DNA of 64,000 bases from Haloferax litoreum (GTDB lineage: Archaea; Halobacteriota; Halobacteria; Halobacteriales; Haloferacaceae): the NCBI RefSeq assembly GCF_009674605.1, contig NZ_WKJO01000001.1, positions 2,542,001 through 2,606,000 of the forward strand, given 5' to 3'. The position numbers and the translations under genes are program-made. The notes under the pieces were generated by a model. The model was not told the origin of the DNA. It worked only from the letters and a program-made list of their open reading frames with translations, and made no database searches. Shown here piece by piece: positions 1 to 8,847 of the stretch (its first letter is position 1; each line of letters opens with the position of its first letter).

Positions 1-821
1 TACTCGCCGGCGGAGCGCTGGACGACACACCGGCGGCCAGACACGCCGTCTCCCTCGCACTCGCGGACGCTCGTGCCCGCGGTGAAGGCCGGTCGCTCGC
101 GTCGTCGCTAGCCACCGAGTCACACACCTCGGTTCCGGTGAATTCGACCATCGGCGACTCGGGTGTCGAATCGACCGTCGAGGCCGCCAAGGACGCCGTC
201 TCCGCCGGATTCGACTGCCTGAAAGTGAAGGTCGGCGCGCGCGCACTGGCGGACGATATCGACCGTCTTCGCGCGGTCCGCGAGGCAGTCGGTCCGACCG
301 TCTCCCTCCGGGCCGATGCGAACGGTGCGTGGGACCGCTGGACGGCAGACCGATTCTTCGATGGCGTCGCGTCGCTCGAACTCGAATACATCGAACAACC
401 GCTCCCCGCCGAAATTCTCGACGGGCACGCCGCGTTACGGCGACTCCACGACACACCCATCGCGCTCGACGAATCGCTCGCGGCGGTGTCCCCCGAACGG
501 GCCATCGCGTCCAATGCGGCTGACGTCCTCGTCTGTAAGCCCATGGCGCTGGGCGGGCCGGACCGCGTTCTCTCGGTCGCTGAACGGGCAACTGACGCCG
601 GTGTGGGCGTCGTCGTCACGACGACAATCGACGCCGTCGTCGCCCGACTCGGTGCCCTCCACGTCGCCGCCGCAGTTCCCGGTAATCGGGCGCACGGTCT
701 CGCCACCGCGTCATTCCTCGATTCCGACCTCGCTCCCGACCCTGCCCCTGTCGAAGCCGGAACGATGGCTGTTCCAGAAACCCCGGGTCTCGGCATCGAC
801 GTGACCTCACGCTTCGACTGA
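1..821 (+). CDS. menC: o-Succinylbenzoate synthase MenC, 5' end outside window
   Basis: Enolase-superfamily enzyme that dehydrates SHCHC to o-succinylbenzoate in menaquinone synthesis. The frame is open from base 3, so the N-terminal part lies upstream; about 272 residues are visible. Active-site residues are all present: the KxK catalytic pair in LKVKVGA (near base 225), metal ligands D in RADANG, E in IEQPL and D in LDES, and the second catalytic lysine in CKPM. The entry VPVNSTIG is typical of archaeal and bacterial MenC rather than mandelate racemases. Haloarchaea use menaquinone, so the role fits. It is followed after 72 nt by a crotonase that is probably not MenB. Confidence 0.88.
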   Translation, partial: LAGGALDDTPAARHAVSLALADARARGEGRSLASSLATESHTSVPVNSTIGDSGVESTVEAAKDAVSAGFDCLKVKVGARALADDIDRLRAVREAVGPTVSLRADANGAWDRWTADRFFDGVASLELEYIEQPLPAEILDGHAALRRLHDTPIALDESLAAVSPERAIASNAADVLVCKPMALGGPDRVLSVAERATDAGVGVVVTTTIDAVVARLGALHVAAAVPGNRAHGLATASFLDSDLAPDPAPVEAGTMAVPETPGLGIDVTSRFD

Positions 822-893
822 AGTTGGTCGACGGGGCTATTCAACTCTCCACGGGCCAAACGTTTTTCACGATTCTGCACGTCTGCGTCGAAG

Positions 894-1697
894 ATGACCG
901 AGGTGGAACTCGATTCCGACGCGGTACGACTCGATATCGACGCGGGCGTCGCCACAGTGACGCTGGACGCCCCAGCGGTACGGAACGCACTCACTGTGGA
1001 GGTGACAGCGGGCGTCCGCGAGGCACTCGACTCGCTCCCCGACGAGACGAGGTGTGTCGTCTTCCGCGGTGCCAACGGTGCATTCTGCGCCGGTGGCGAC
1101 GTGAACGCCATGTTAGAGTTACAGGCCGGCGCGTTGTCGCTGCCTGACGCCGTCGACCACGTCGTCCACGACACCGCCGACTGTGTCCGTCGCGTCTACA
1201 ACTGTGACCTCCCGACTATCGCCGCTATCGATGGGCCGGCGGTCGGTGCCGGGGGCGCGCTGGCTATCGCGTGCGACCTTCAACTGCTCCACGAAGACGC
1301 CCACGTCGGGTTCGGATTCCGCCGCGTCGGACTCGCCGTCGACTCGGGACTCTCGTATCTCCTCCCGCGACTCGTCGGTCGGAACGTGGCGATGGAACTC
1401 GTCTACACCGGCGAACTACTCGGTCCCGAACGGGCACTCGAACTCGGTGTCGTGAACCGCGTCGCTGGCGAGGGCGAATTCGAGGCCGAACTCGACGAGT
1501 TGACCGACCGAATCGCTGGCGGTCCGACGAAAGCACTCACCGCTTCTAAACGTCTGCTCCGCCGACCGGACGACTCAATCGAGGCGGCAATCGAACACGA
1601 GGCGGCGGCACAGGCTGTCATCTTCGAGACTGACGACCACACCGAAGGTGTTGAGTCGTTCATGGAGCGCCGAGACCCAGAATTCGAAGGGCGATAG
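894..1697 (+). CDS. Enoyl-CoA hydratase/isomerase (crotonase family)
   Basis: A 267-residue crotonase. The two oxyanion-hole segments are visible, FCAGGDV at residues 64-70 and GAGGAL near 118-123. The expected Glu pair of classical hydratases is not evident; a single Asp in the LAVDSGLSYLLPR segment lies where PaaG-type isomerases or hydratases keep an Asp, so the reaction could be isomerisation rather than hydration. Length is normal. The ATG at 894 is the first good start and a T-rich box (gtttttcac) lies about 30 nt upstream. Likely role is fatty-acid or aromatic acyl-CoA breakdown. The substrate cannot be read from sequence. Confidence 0.85.
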   Translation: MTEVELDSDAVRLDIDAGVATVTLDAPAVRNALTVEVTAGVREALDSLPDETRCVVFRGANGAFCAGGDVNAMLELQAGALSLPDAVDHVVHDTADCVRRVYNCDLPTIAAIDGPAVGAGGALAIACDLQLLHEDAHVGFGFRRVGLAVDSGLSYLLPRLVGRNVAMELVYTGELLGPERALELGVVNRVAGEGEFEAELDELTDRIAGGPTKALTASKRLLRRPDDSIEAAIEHEAAAQAVIFETDDHTEGVESFMERRDPEFEGR

Positions 1698-1775
1698 TCC
1701 CCCACGGCGAGCGGTGCGGGGGGCCAACCGGTCGGGGTCGGTGCATACTTGACGCCACCGAGCGACGGCGAGTGT

Positions 1776-2492
1776 ATGGTCACCGTCACCGTCTGGAACG
1801 AATTTCGCCACGAACGCGACAGCGACGAAGTCGCCGCAGTCTACCCCGATGGCATCCACACCGTCGTCGCCGACGCCCTCCGTGAGGATGGTCACGAGGT
1901 GGATACGGCGACGCTCGACGAACCCGAACACGGCCTGCCTGAATCCGTCCTCGACGAGACGGACGTGCTCGTCTGGTGGGGTCACAAAGCCCACGACGAG
2001 GTAGACGACGCCGTCGTCGAGCGCGTCACTGACCGCGTCCGCGACGGCATGGGACTGCTCGTCCTCCACTCGGGGCACTACTCCAAGCCGTTCAAGCGCC
2101 TGATGGGCACCTCGTGTTCCCTCAAGTGGCGCGAAGCGGGCGAGAGAGAACGCGTCTGGACGGTCGAACCCGGCCACCCCATCGCCGAGGGTATCCCCGA
2201 GTCGTTCGAAGTGCCGAACGCCGAGATGTACGGAGAGCGGTTCGATATCCCCGCGCCCGACGAACTCGTCTTTCTCTCGTGGTTCGAAGGCGGTGAAGTA
2301 TTCCGAAGTGGGTGTTGCTACACCCGCGGCAAGGGCCGCATCTTCTACTTCCGACCGGGGCACGAGACGTACCCAATCTACGAACAACCCGAGATTCGGA
2401 CCGTCCTCCAGAACGCCGTCGATTGGGCGGCACCCAGTGACGGGGCCGACCCGTACTTCGGTAACGCCGACCCACTCGAAGACCTGAACTGA
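1776..2492 (+). CDS. ThuA-like (trehalose utilization) domain protein
   Basis: A 238-residue single-domain protein with the ThuA/class I glutamine-amidotransferase-like fold: an N-terminal TVTVWNE strand, the DVLVWWGH and LLVLHSGH segments, and a C-terminal [14 protein letters not shown] motif. Family members associate with sugar oxidation or trehalose use, but their catalysis is poorly defined. An upstream TTG in the same frame (1749) would add nine residues; the ATG at 1776 is preferred because MVTVTVW is the usual family start. No sugar operon adjoins, so the physiological role is open. Confidence 0.8.
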   Translation: MVTVTVWNEFRHERDSDEVAAVYPDGIHTVVADALREDGHEVDTATLDEPEHGLPESVLDETDVLVWWGHKAHDEVDDAVVERVTDRVRDGMGLLVLHSGHYSKPFKRLMGTSCSLKWREAGERERVWTVEPGHPIAEGIPESFEVPNAEMYGERFDIPAPDELVFLSWFEGGEVFRSGCCYTRGKGRIFYFRPGHETYPIYEQPEIRTVLQNAVDWAAPSDGADPYFGNADPLEDLN

Positions 2493-2626
2493 GCCACGTC
2501 TTCCAGACTCGTTCTGTGTTTGTTGACTGTCTGCACCGCCTGAAAAGCGATTATTCTCTCGTGCGACTAATTCACACGGGCAGCGCCGACTACCCGCAGA
2601 TTGGTGGTCGGTGTCGCGGTGATACT

Positions 2627-3385
2627 ATGAAAGGAATCGACGGTAAGGTGGCACTCGTCACGGGTGCCGCATCGGGTATCGGACGGTCGACTGCGCTCCG
2701 TTTCGCAGAAGAAGGGGCGAAGGTCGTGGTTTCGGATCTTCAGGTAGACGCCGGTCAGCAGGTGGTCGCCGAGATAGAGGACGCAGGTGGTGAAGCAGTC
2801 TTCATCGAGGCTGACGTCTCGAAAGAGTCCGACGTCGCTCGTCTCGTCGACGAGACGGTGAGCGCCTTTGGGGGACTCGACTTCGCGCACAACAACGCGG
2901 GTATCGAGGGGAAGGCCGGCCCCATGGCAGAGATGGAACTCGAAGACTTCCAGCAAGTCATCGACATCAACCTCACCGGGGTCTTCCTCAGCATGAAGTA
3001 CGAGATTCCACGTCTCCTCGAACGCGGCGGCGGGGCTATCGTCAACACCGCATCGGTCGCCGGGATGACCGGCGGCCCGAGTCTCTCGCACTACTACGCG
3101 GCGAAACACGGCGTCATCGGTCTGACCCGCTCTGCCGCCCTCGAAGTGGCGACGGAGAACGTTCGCGTCAACGCGGTCTGTCCCGGCGTCATCGAGACAC
3201 CGATGATAGAACGGTTCACGCAGGGCGACGACGAAGCGAAAGCCGGACTCCTCGAAGACGAACCAATCGGACGCCTCGGAAAGCCCGAAGAGATTGCGAG
3301 CGCCGTCGTCTACCTCTGTTCCGACGACGCCTCGTTCGTCACCGGCCACCCGATGGTCATCGACGGCGGCTACGTCGTCCCGTAA
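2627..3385 (+). CDS. SDR-family NAD(P)-dependent oxidoreductase
   Basis: A 252-residue classical short-chain dehydrogenase. The nucleotide-binding TGAASGIG is at residues 12-19, NNAG at 89-92, the catalytic Ser at 143 and YxxxK at 156-160. An acidic residue after strand 2 (SDLQVD) favours NAD(H). The start is fixed by a ggtgat Shine-Dalgarno just upstream of the ATG at 2627; a longer frame from 2516 has no support. The C-terminal VTGHPMVIDGG is the usual SDR tail. Homologues act on hydroxyacyl or sugar alcohol groups, and substrate is not predictable here. Confidence 0.88.
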   Translation: MKGIDGKVALVTGAASGIGRSTALRFAEEGAKVVVSDLQVDAGQQVVAEIEDAGGEAVFIEADVSKESDVARLVDETVSAFGGLDFAHNNAGIEGKAGPMAEMELEDFQQVIDINLTGVFLSMKYEIPRLLERGGGAIVNTASVAGMTGGPSLSHYYAAKHGVIGLTRSAALEVATENVRVNAVCPGVIETPMIERFTQGDDEAKAGLLEDEPIGRLGKPEEIASAVVYLCSDDASFVTGHPMVIDGGYVVP

Positions 3386-3403
3386 CGTCTTCTCGACCCC
3401 GTC

Positions 3404-3409
3404 GTTTTT
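3404..3409 (+). terminator. T-rich stretch after SDR gene
   Basis: A run of five T about 20 nt after the SDR stop, in an otherwise GC-rich spacer. Oligo-T tracts terminate archaeal transcripts without needing a hairpin. Confidence 0.3.
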
Positions 3410-3474
3410 GACCACGAATCGAAAGTTGACAACTCGCCGACTACGATAAGTACCCACAGAACGGAAGAATGCAC

Positions 3475-3588
3475 ATGGCACAACCGACGAGTGGGCAACG
3501 GCGACTCATGTTCGCTCTGTTCGCCGTGGCGACGCTCATCTTCCTCCTCGGCATCGTGGTTATCGGTTATCTCTCCGGCGCGATTTAA
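3475..3588 (+). CDS. Small single-span membrane protein (37 aa)
   Basis: A short frame of 37 residues starting MAQPTSGQRR, then one hydrophobic helix of about 23 residues (LMFALFAVATLIFLLGIVVI) and a short tail. The basic patch before the helix suggests the N-terminus stays in the cytoplasm. A gataag box lies about 30 nt upstream of the ATG, consistent with a leaderless transcript. Function unknown; codon use is typical of the genome, so it is probably a real gene. Confidence 0.6.
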   Translation: MAQPTSGQRRLMFALFAVATLIFLLGIVVIGYLSGAI

Positions 3589-3624
3589 GTAAGCTGACGG
3601 GATGCGAACTGTTGCGTGCTGGTG

Positions 3625-4500
3625 TCAGCGCGTCGCGTCTTCCGGGCGGAACGTCTTCCCCGCTTTGCCGTCGGCAGTCATCCGGCGGAGCGTCGCGGCG
3701 GCGTTGCTCGCGTCGTACCCGAACAGCACGTCTTTGGCGTACTCGTCTGCGACTTCGATGGCGTGTACGAGGGCGTCCACGTCCACGTCCACGGCGTACA
3801 GTTCGATAGAGAAATCCACGTCGTACGGGTCGAGAAGCGAGACGAACCCTCTCGCGATGGTCTCGAGCCAATAGGTCGTCCCGTAGTCGATGTCGTAGAG
3901 AGGGACAACGAACTCGTCGACGTACTCGGCGAGGAATTCGATGTCGAGGCCAGCACGGCGGTAGAGGTGGCCGGGGTAGGGGTCGGGGTAGAGCGTCAGG
4001 TAGACGCGCCCGGGAATTCGGTCGGCGGCGTCGGCGACGAACTCGGTGATGACCGCGGCGCGCCACTCGAACCACGCGTCTTCGTCGTCCGCGTCTCGGC
4101 CGTTCTCGTCGGCCCACTCTGCGAAGCGTCGAGAACACCGCTCACAGTGGCAGTACTCGTCGCGCGGGAATCCAACGTCGTCGAGTCGAACGTCGCCGTT
4201 GGCGGCGACGGCGTCGTCGATGATTTCGAGCAGACCGGTGCGGTACTTCTCGTTCGTCGGGCAGATGTACGCCCAGTCGAAGTACGTCCGGTCGCGGGTG
4301 GCGAGGTTGCCGTCGGCGTCCACGGGAACGAGGTCCGGGTTCTCGTTGGCGGCGGCGTTGTCACCGAAACACGACACCATGTTCACCGCGTTCGACAACG
4401 GTTCGGCGGCGCGTCCGGTCACGTCTTTGACCTCGTAGAACGCGCGGTCGAACTCGGGCCAGTCGATTTCGTCTGCGTTGCGTGTGACGACCCCGTACAT
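3625..4500 (-). CDS. Uncharacterised TIM-barrel/glycosidase-like protein
   Basis: A 291-residue protein from the ATG at 4500; a longer frame to 4593 is out of character and crosses a hairpin. It starts MYGVVTRN and contains FPRDEYCHCERC followed by RRFAEW. That Cys-rich signature after a Gly/Phe-Pro strand is typical of hypothetical glycosyl-hydrolase-like (GHL10-type) barrels. Strands ending in VYLTLYPD, EFVVPLYDIDYG and FSIELYAVD resemble barrel strands. No signal peptide, so it is cytoplasmic. I do not recognise a specific activity; hydrolase or sugar-binding is only an inference from the fold pattern. Confidence 0.6.
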   Translation of the reverse strand: MYGVVTRNADEIDWPEFDRAFYEVKDVTGRAAEPLSNAVNMVSCFGDNAAANENPDLVPVDADGNLATRDRTYFDWAYICPTNEKYRTGLLEIIDDAVAANGDVRLDDVGFPRDEYCHCERCSRRFAEWADENGRDADDEDAWFEWRAAVITEFVADAADRIPGRVYLTLYPDPYPGHLYRRAGLDIEFLAEYVDEFVVPLYDIDYGTTYWLETIARGFVSLLDPYDVDFSIELYAVDVDVDALVHAIEVADEYAKDVLFGYDASNAAATLRRMTADGKAGKTFRPEDATR

Positions 4501-4502
4501 GC

Positions 4503-4518
4503 CCACCCGTTTGGGTGG
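4503..4518 (-). promoter_or_regulatory. Hairpin/palindrome next to start of the 3625-4500 gene
   Basis: ccaccc-gttt-gggtgg is a 6-bp perfect inverted repeat two bases upstream of the ATG at 4500. It would sit at or just before the transcription start, a usual place for a repressor site in leaderless haloarchaeal promoters. Confidence 0.35.
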
Positions 4519-4609
4519 CCCGCGGGTAAGTCGTTCGCTCCCGTGTCTGGACGGCGACTCTCCCACTCTCGCACGACGCTGGTCGTCACTCACGAACGAA
4601 GGAGGGCGG

Positions 4610-4634
4610 CACTCGGTCCGATGGAGACCGAGTG
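4610..4634 (-). terminator. 9-bp stem hairpin after the 34-aa gene
   Basis: cactcggtc / gaccgagtg form a perfect 9-bp stem around a 7-nt loop, 14 nt past the stop of the small gene at 4648-4752. No T-run follows, so it could instead be an mRNA 3' stabilising hairpin. Confidence 0.4.
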
Positions 4635-4647
4635 AAGGAAAACGGGG

Positions 4648-4752
4648 TTACTCTTCGATTTCGACTTCGACCGATTCACCGTCACCGGAGAAGACGGTGT
4701 ACAGGAGTGCGACGACTGCCAGAACCAACACGAGTTTGGCTTTCTTGGACAT
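4648..4752 (-). CDS. Small membrane protein (34 aa)
   Basis: A 34-residue frame: MSKKAKLV, a hydrophobic helix of about 15 residues, then an acidic tail ending VEVEIEE. The layout (basic start, short helix, acidic end) suggests a one-span membrane peptide with the tail outside. It lies between pyrI and an unrelated gene on the same strand. Function unknown. A strong stem-loop follows the stop. Coding is supported by genome-like codon use and a clean ATG. Confidence 0.55.
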   Translation of the reverse strand: MSKKAKLVLVLAVVALLYTVFSGDGESVEVEIEE

Positions 4753-4891
4753 GACTCGAAGTACGGTGGCACTGCACTAAGTGATTACGACATGATTTGT
4801 TTCGCGTCGAACGGTATCCTGAGCACTGGCCTCTCGGCAGGACAGCGTGACTTTCGGGTTCCGGACAGATACGAAGAGACCCGTCGAAGAA

Positions 4892-5359
4892 TTAGTTGAC
4901 GTTGAGGTTCGCCGCGACTTCGTCTTCGCGGACGATAGTGTCGCAGTAGTCGCAGCGAACGCCGTCCGAGAGGACGGTAAACCGGGCATGGATGGGTTCG
5001 TCGGCGTTGCTGATGCAGTTACGGTTCGGACACGAGATGATGCCCGAAACGACGTCCGGGCGGACGACGCGGTTCTTCTCGACCACTTCGTAGTCGCGGA
5101 CGATGTTGATGCTCGCCGCCGGAGCGATGAGTGAGAGCACGTCCACTTCAGATTGGCTCAGTTCGCGTCCTTCGACCTTGACGATGTCCTTGCGGCCGAG
5201 GCGGTCCGAGGGGACGTTCATCCCGACGGAGACTGTCTCTCCTTTCGTGCCGTCGATGCCGAGGATAGCGAGGACGTTGAGTGCTTGCCCGCCGGCGACG
5301 TGGTCGATGACGGTACCGTTCTGAATCTTCGAGACGCGGAGTTCGTGGTCGTCTGTCAT
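4892..5359 (-). CDS. pyrI: Aspartate carbamoyltransferase regulatory subunit PyrI
   Basis: A 155-residue regulatory chain of aspartate transcarbamoylase, which binds CTP/ATP and couples to PyrB catalytic trimers in pyrimidine synthesis. The N-terminal allosteric domain starts [14 protein letters not shown]; the C-terminal zinc domain holds Cys at 110, 115, 136 and 139 (CPNRNC and CDYC). Length matches the family. Its ATG overlaps the pyrB stop (ATGA), so the two are translationally coupled. Confidence 0.97.
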   Translation of the reverse strand: MTDDHELRVSKIQNGTVIDHVAGGQALNVLAILGIDGTKGETVSVGMNVPSDRLGRKDIVKVEGRELSQSEVDVLSLIAPAASINIVRDYEVVEKNRVVRPDVVSGIISCPNRNCISNADEPIHARFTVLSDGVRCDYCDTIVREDEVAANLNVN

Positions 5360-6270
5360 CGGTCTTGGGTGAGGAGGATGTCCAACAGCGCCATCCGGAC
5401 AGGGATGCCGTTGTGTGCCTGTTCGAAGTACGTCGCGTGGTCGGTGTCGTCGATGTCGGGCGAGATTTCGTCTACCCGTGGAAGCGGGTGCATGATGGTG
5501 AGGTCGTCAGACGCCGCGTCGAGTGTCTCGGCGTCGATTTGGTACTCACCGGCCACTTTGCGGTACTCGTTCTCGTCGGGGAACCGTTCGCGCTGGATGC
5601 GCGTCACGTAGAGGACGTCGAGACTGGGGAGAATCTCGTCGAGTTCAGTGTGCTCTTTCACCTGCGACCCGGACGCGTGGAGGTCGTACCGGACGTTCCG
5701 TGGCAGGCGGAGACTCTCTGGGCTGATGAAGTGCTGGCGCGCGTCGAAGTTCGTGAGCGCTTCGGCCAGCGAGTGAACCGTCCGGCCGTACTTCAGGTCG
5801 CCCATGATACCGACGGTGAGGTCGTCGAGTCCCGCGTTCTCTCGGATGGTGTAGAGGTCGAGGAGCGTCTGACTCGGGTGCTGGCCGGCACCGTCGCCCG
5901 CGTTGATGAGCGGAACGTCGACGAACTCCGAGGCCATTCTGGCCGCGCCCTCACTTGGGTGGCGGAGGACGAGGCTGTCCGCGTAGCCTTCGACCACGCG
6001 GACCGTGTCGGCGAGCGTCTCGCCTTTCTTGACCGACGACGACTCGACCGGTCCCATGTCGACCGTCTGGCCGCCGAGGCGTTTCATCGCGGTATCGAAG
6101 CTCATCCGGGTTCGTGTGCTCGGTTCGAAGAAACAGAGCCCAAGAACTTTCCCGGCGTGCTGCTGCCGGAATGCTGCCGGATTCGCGTCGATTTCAGCCG
6201 CGCGGTCGAGCACCGCCTCGATGTCCTCCCGCGAGAGGTCTGTCGCGGAGATGAGGTGGTCCTGACGCAT
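5356..6270 (-). CDS. pyrB: Aspartate carbamoyltransferase catalytic subunit PyrB
   Basis: A 304-residue catalytic chain joining carbamoyl phosphate and aspartate. Carbamoyl-phosphate loop STRT is at 51-54, the SSSVKKGE loop with its lysine near 81, GQHPSQ at 129-134 and HPLPR at 261-265. The longer frame to 6399 is rejected because homologues start near MRQDHLIS. First gene of the pyrBI operon, overlapping pyrI by 4 nt. Two TATA-like boxes lie 55-78 nt upstream, so a short leader is expected. Confidence 0.97.
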   Translation of the reverse strand: MRQDHLISATDLSREDIEAVLDRAAEIDANPAAFRQQHAGKVLGLCFFEPSTRTRMSFDTAMKRLGGQTVDMGPVESSSVKKGETLADTVRVVEGYADSLVLRHPSEGAARMASEFVDVPLINAGDGAGQHPSQTLLDLYTIRENAGLDDLTVGIMGDLKYGRTVHSLAEALTNFDARQHFISPESLRLPRNVRYDLHASGSQVKEHTELDEILPSLDVLYVTRIQRERFPDENEYRKVAGEYQIDAETLDAASDDLTIMHPLPRVDEISPDIDDTDHATYFEQAHNGIPVRMALLDILLTQDR

Positions 6271-6325
6271 CGGTGAATGGAGCGACCTACACCGACTTGA
6301 ATCTCCCGGCATCGGTCGGCGCGCG

Positions 6326-6348
6326 TGATATACAGGGGCGTGTATAAC
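6326..6348 (-). promoter_or_regulatory. Candidate pyrBI promoter region
   Basis: Read on the minus strand, ttataca and tgtatatca lie 73 and about 58 nt upstream of the pyrB ATG. Either could be the TATA box, giving a leader of roughly 30-50 nt. Confidence 0.4.
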
Positions 6349-6442
6349 TCTACCAAGGAAACGGGTGAAGTGTCGAACGAAGAAGAAAACGGACGTCAAT
6401 CGAGGGCCACGACAACCCAGTCAGTCGGCGACAGGCCCGTGT

Positions 6443-7696
6443 TCAGGGCCAGTTGCCGCTGGAGTCGTACGCGTTGACGACGCGCTGGATGGCGACGACG
6501 TACGCCGCGGTACGGAAGTTCGGCAGGTCGTGCGTCTCGTAGGCGTCGACGAGGTTGTCGAACGCGTTGACGATGACCCGTTCGAGTTCGTCGTTGACGC
6601 GTTCTTCGGTCCAGTAGAACCGCTGGCGGTTCTGGACCCACTCGAAGTACGAGACGGTGACGCCGCCGGCGTTAGCGAGGATGTCGGGGAAGACGTGGAC
6701 GCCACGCTCAGTCAGCACGTCGTCTGCACGGGGCGTGAGCGGTCCGTTCGCCGCTTCGGCGATGATGTCGGCCTGCACGTCCTTTGCGAGGTCACCGTCG
6801 ATGGCGTTTTCGAGTGCGGCGGGGACGAGGAGGTCCACGTCGAGCGTGAGCAGTTCTTCGTTCGTGAGGGGTTCAGTACCCTCGTAGTCCGAGACGGTTC
6901 CGGTCTCGTTCTTGAACGCCTTCACGTCGCGGGTGTCGAGGCCGTCGGGGTCGTAGATGCCACCGGACGAGTCGGAGACGGCGACGACGTTCGCGCCGAG
7001 GTCCTCGATGAGTTTCGCGGCGACGGACCCGGCGTTCCCGTAGCCCTGCACGGCGACGGTTGCGCCTTCGATATCTCGGTCGAGGTATTTGAACGCCTCA
7101 CGCGCCGTGAGCATCGTGGAGCGGCCGGTCGCTTCGACACGGCCTTCGCTCCCACCGTTTGTCAGCGCCTTCCCGGTGATGACGCCGGGTGCGGTGGTGT
7201 TTTCGAGCGTCTCGTAGGTGTCCTTTATCCAGTTCATCTCGCGCTGACCGGTGTTCACGTCCGGTGCGGGAATGTCGCGGTCCACGCCGATGAACGGGCG
7301 GAGTTCCTTGGCGAACGACCGGGAGACGCGTTCGAGTTCGCCCTCGCTGTAGTTCTTTGGGTCGATGACGATGCCACCTTTGCCGCCGCCGTACGGGATG
7401 TCTACGACGGCGCACTTGTACACCATCCAGCCCGAGAGGGCCTTCACTTCGTCGCGGGTGACGCCCGGGTGGTAGCGGATGCCGCCTTTGTACGGTCCTC
7501 GGTCACCGTTGAACTGAGACCGATAGGCGCGGAAGAGTTCGATGCTGCCGTCGTCCATCTCGACGGACAGGTTCGTCTCGAGCACCCGTTCCGGATTCTT
7601 CAGACGCTCGATGACGTCGTCGCGCACGTCGAGGTAGGCTGCTGCGTCGTCGATCTGCTCCTGTAAACTCTCGAATGGATTCGCCTCTTGTGCCAT
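6443..7696 (-). CDS. gdhB: Glutamate dehydrogenase (paralogue 1)
   Basis: A 417-residue hexameric-type glutamate dehydrogenase (glutamate + NAD(P)+ to 2-oxoglutarate + ammonium). Substrate-domain segments [12 protein letters not shown] (67-77) and PYGGGKGG with the catalytic lysine (101-108) are intact; the Rossmann motif GYGNAGS is at 218-224. The Ala after the second Gly is more often seen in NADP-type enzymes, but specificity is uncertain. A TATA box 25 nt before the ATG predicts a leaderless mRNA. The letter in the gene name is not certain. It lies next to citE and a second gdh. Confidence 0.95.
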   Translation of the reverse strand: MAQEANPFESLQEQIDDAAAYLDVRDDVIERLKNPERVLETNLSVEMDDGSIELFRAYRSQFNGDRGPYKGGIRYHPGVTRDEVKALSGWMVYKCAVVDIPYGGGKGGIVIDPKNYSEGELERVSRSFAKELRPFIGVDRDIPAPDVNTGQREMNWIKDTYETLENTTAPGVITGKALTNGGSEGRVEATGRSTMLTAREAFKYLDRDIEGATVAVQGYGNAGSVAAKLIEDLGANVVAVSDSSGGIYDPDGLDTRDVKAFKNETGTVSDYEGTEPLTNEELLTLDVDLLVPAALENAIDGDLAKDVQADIIAEAANGPLTPRADDVLTERGVHVFPDILANAGGVTVSYFEWVQNRQRFYWTEERVNDELERVIVNAFDNLVDAYETHDLPNFRTAAYVVAIQRVVNAYDSSGNWP

Positions 7697-7720
7697 GTCA
7701 TAATACGCTCACGGCAGGCG

Positions 7721-7727
7721 TTTAAGC
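7721..7727 (-). promoter_or_regulatory. TATA box of gdhB
   Basis: gcttaaa on the minus strand, 25 nt upstream of the ATG at 7696; predicts a leaderless transcript. A repeated ataat/attat pattern follows at about 7742-7765 and may be a regulator site. Confidence 0.5.
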
Positions 7728-7873
7728 GTAGCGGAGATTTTACCATACGATAATGATAATACTCGTACCCATCGATAAAAGGAGACATGCAACGACGAGG
7801 TGTCGGTCGATTTCACCGACGAGTCGATTGAGCCGATTCGTCGGCGACGCAGTACGGTTCGTTCGTGGACCTC

Positions 7874-8713
7874 TCAGTACGATTCGCCTGCTCGGTCCAA
7901 GATGTTCTCCGCCTGTTTGACGAGTGGCGCGTCTATCATCTCGCCGTCGACACCGAAGACGCCGCGGCCCTCGGCCGCCGCCTCGTCACGGGCGCGAAGC
8001 ACCTTCTTCGCCCACGTCACGTCCTCGGGGCCCGGCGAGAACGCCTCGTTGATTGTGGCGACCTGTGCCGGGTGGATAGCGAGTTTCCCGTCGTAGCCGA
8101 GTTGACGGCCGAATCGAGCGTCTTCGCGGAGGCCGGCGTCGTCCTGATAGTCCACGTGGAGCGTGTCGATTGCGTCGATACCCGCTGCTGCGGCAGCGAC
8201 GACGACGCGTTCACGGGCGTAGAGTACCTCGGTCCCGTCGTCTGTTCGCGTCGCGCCAACGTCTGCGGAGAAGTCTTCTGCACCGAAGATGACCGCGACG
8301 GTGTCTTCTGCGGCGGCGACTTCGGGTGCAGCGAGCACACCGGCAGCGCTCTCGACGATGGCGATGACCGGACAGTCGGTCCCCGCGTCGCGGGCGGCGT
8401 CGGCGACGCGGGCCACGTCGTCGGCACTCGTGGCCTTCGGAACCACGAGTGCATCGGGCGGGTGGGTAGCGCAGACGGCAGCAACGTCGTCGAGGCAGTC
8501 GTCACCCGGGTTCACGCGGACTGTGACCTCCGCGTCGGGGTCGAACGCGGGGTCCGAAAGCACGTCGACGACGGCGTCTCGCGCCTCCGTTTTGCGCTCG
8601 GGTGCAACGGCGTCTTCGAGGTCGAAGACGAGTACGTCTGCGCCCGCGCCGGGGGCTTTTCGCATGAGTTCGGGCCGGTCTCCGGGTGAAAACAGGACGC
8701 TCCGTCGTGGCAT
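7874..8713 (-). CDS. citE: CitE-like HpcH/HpaI-family CoA-ester lyase
   Basis: A 279-residue CitE-type TIM barrel. Visible are RRSVLFSPGDRP, the metal-site segment VFDLEDAV with Glu/Asp ligands, TVRVNP, IVESAAGV and IFGAEDFSADVG, all characteristic of malyl-CoA, methylmalyl-CoA and citramalyl-CoA lyases. True citrate-lyase partners (CitD, CitF) are absent, so a stand-alone lyase is likely. In haloarchaea, family members cleave beta-methylmalyl-CoA to glyoxylate and propionyl-CoA in the methylaspartate cycle. Lying between two glutamate dehydrogenases and near a MaoC hydratase supports CoA-ester metabolism linked to glutamate. Exact substrate is inferred. Confidence 0.85.
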   Translation of the reverse strand: MPRRSVLFSPGDRPELMRKAPGAGADVLVFDLEDAVAPERKTEARDAVVDVLSDPAFDPDAEVTVRVNPGDDCLDDVAAVCATHPPDALVVPKATSADDVARVADAARDAGTDCPVIAIVESAAGVLAAPEVAAAEDTVAVIFGAEDFSADVGATRTDDGTEVLYARERVVVAAAAAGIDAIDTLHVDYQDDAGLREDARFGRQLGYDGKLAIHPAQVATINEAFSPGPEDVTWAKKVLRARDEAAAEGRGVFGVDGEMIDAPLVKQAENILDRAGESY

Positions 8714-8847
8714 AGATGAGAGTTGAATGGGGTGGAAATGAGTGTTTGGTGGGGCGGTATCGTGAAGCGTGTGGTGTCAGGACCGCAGAGCGCGTAGTGC
8801 CGTGAAGTCCGTCGGTTCGTGAACGACAGTGGGGGGACGCGCCGTGT

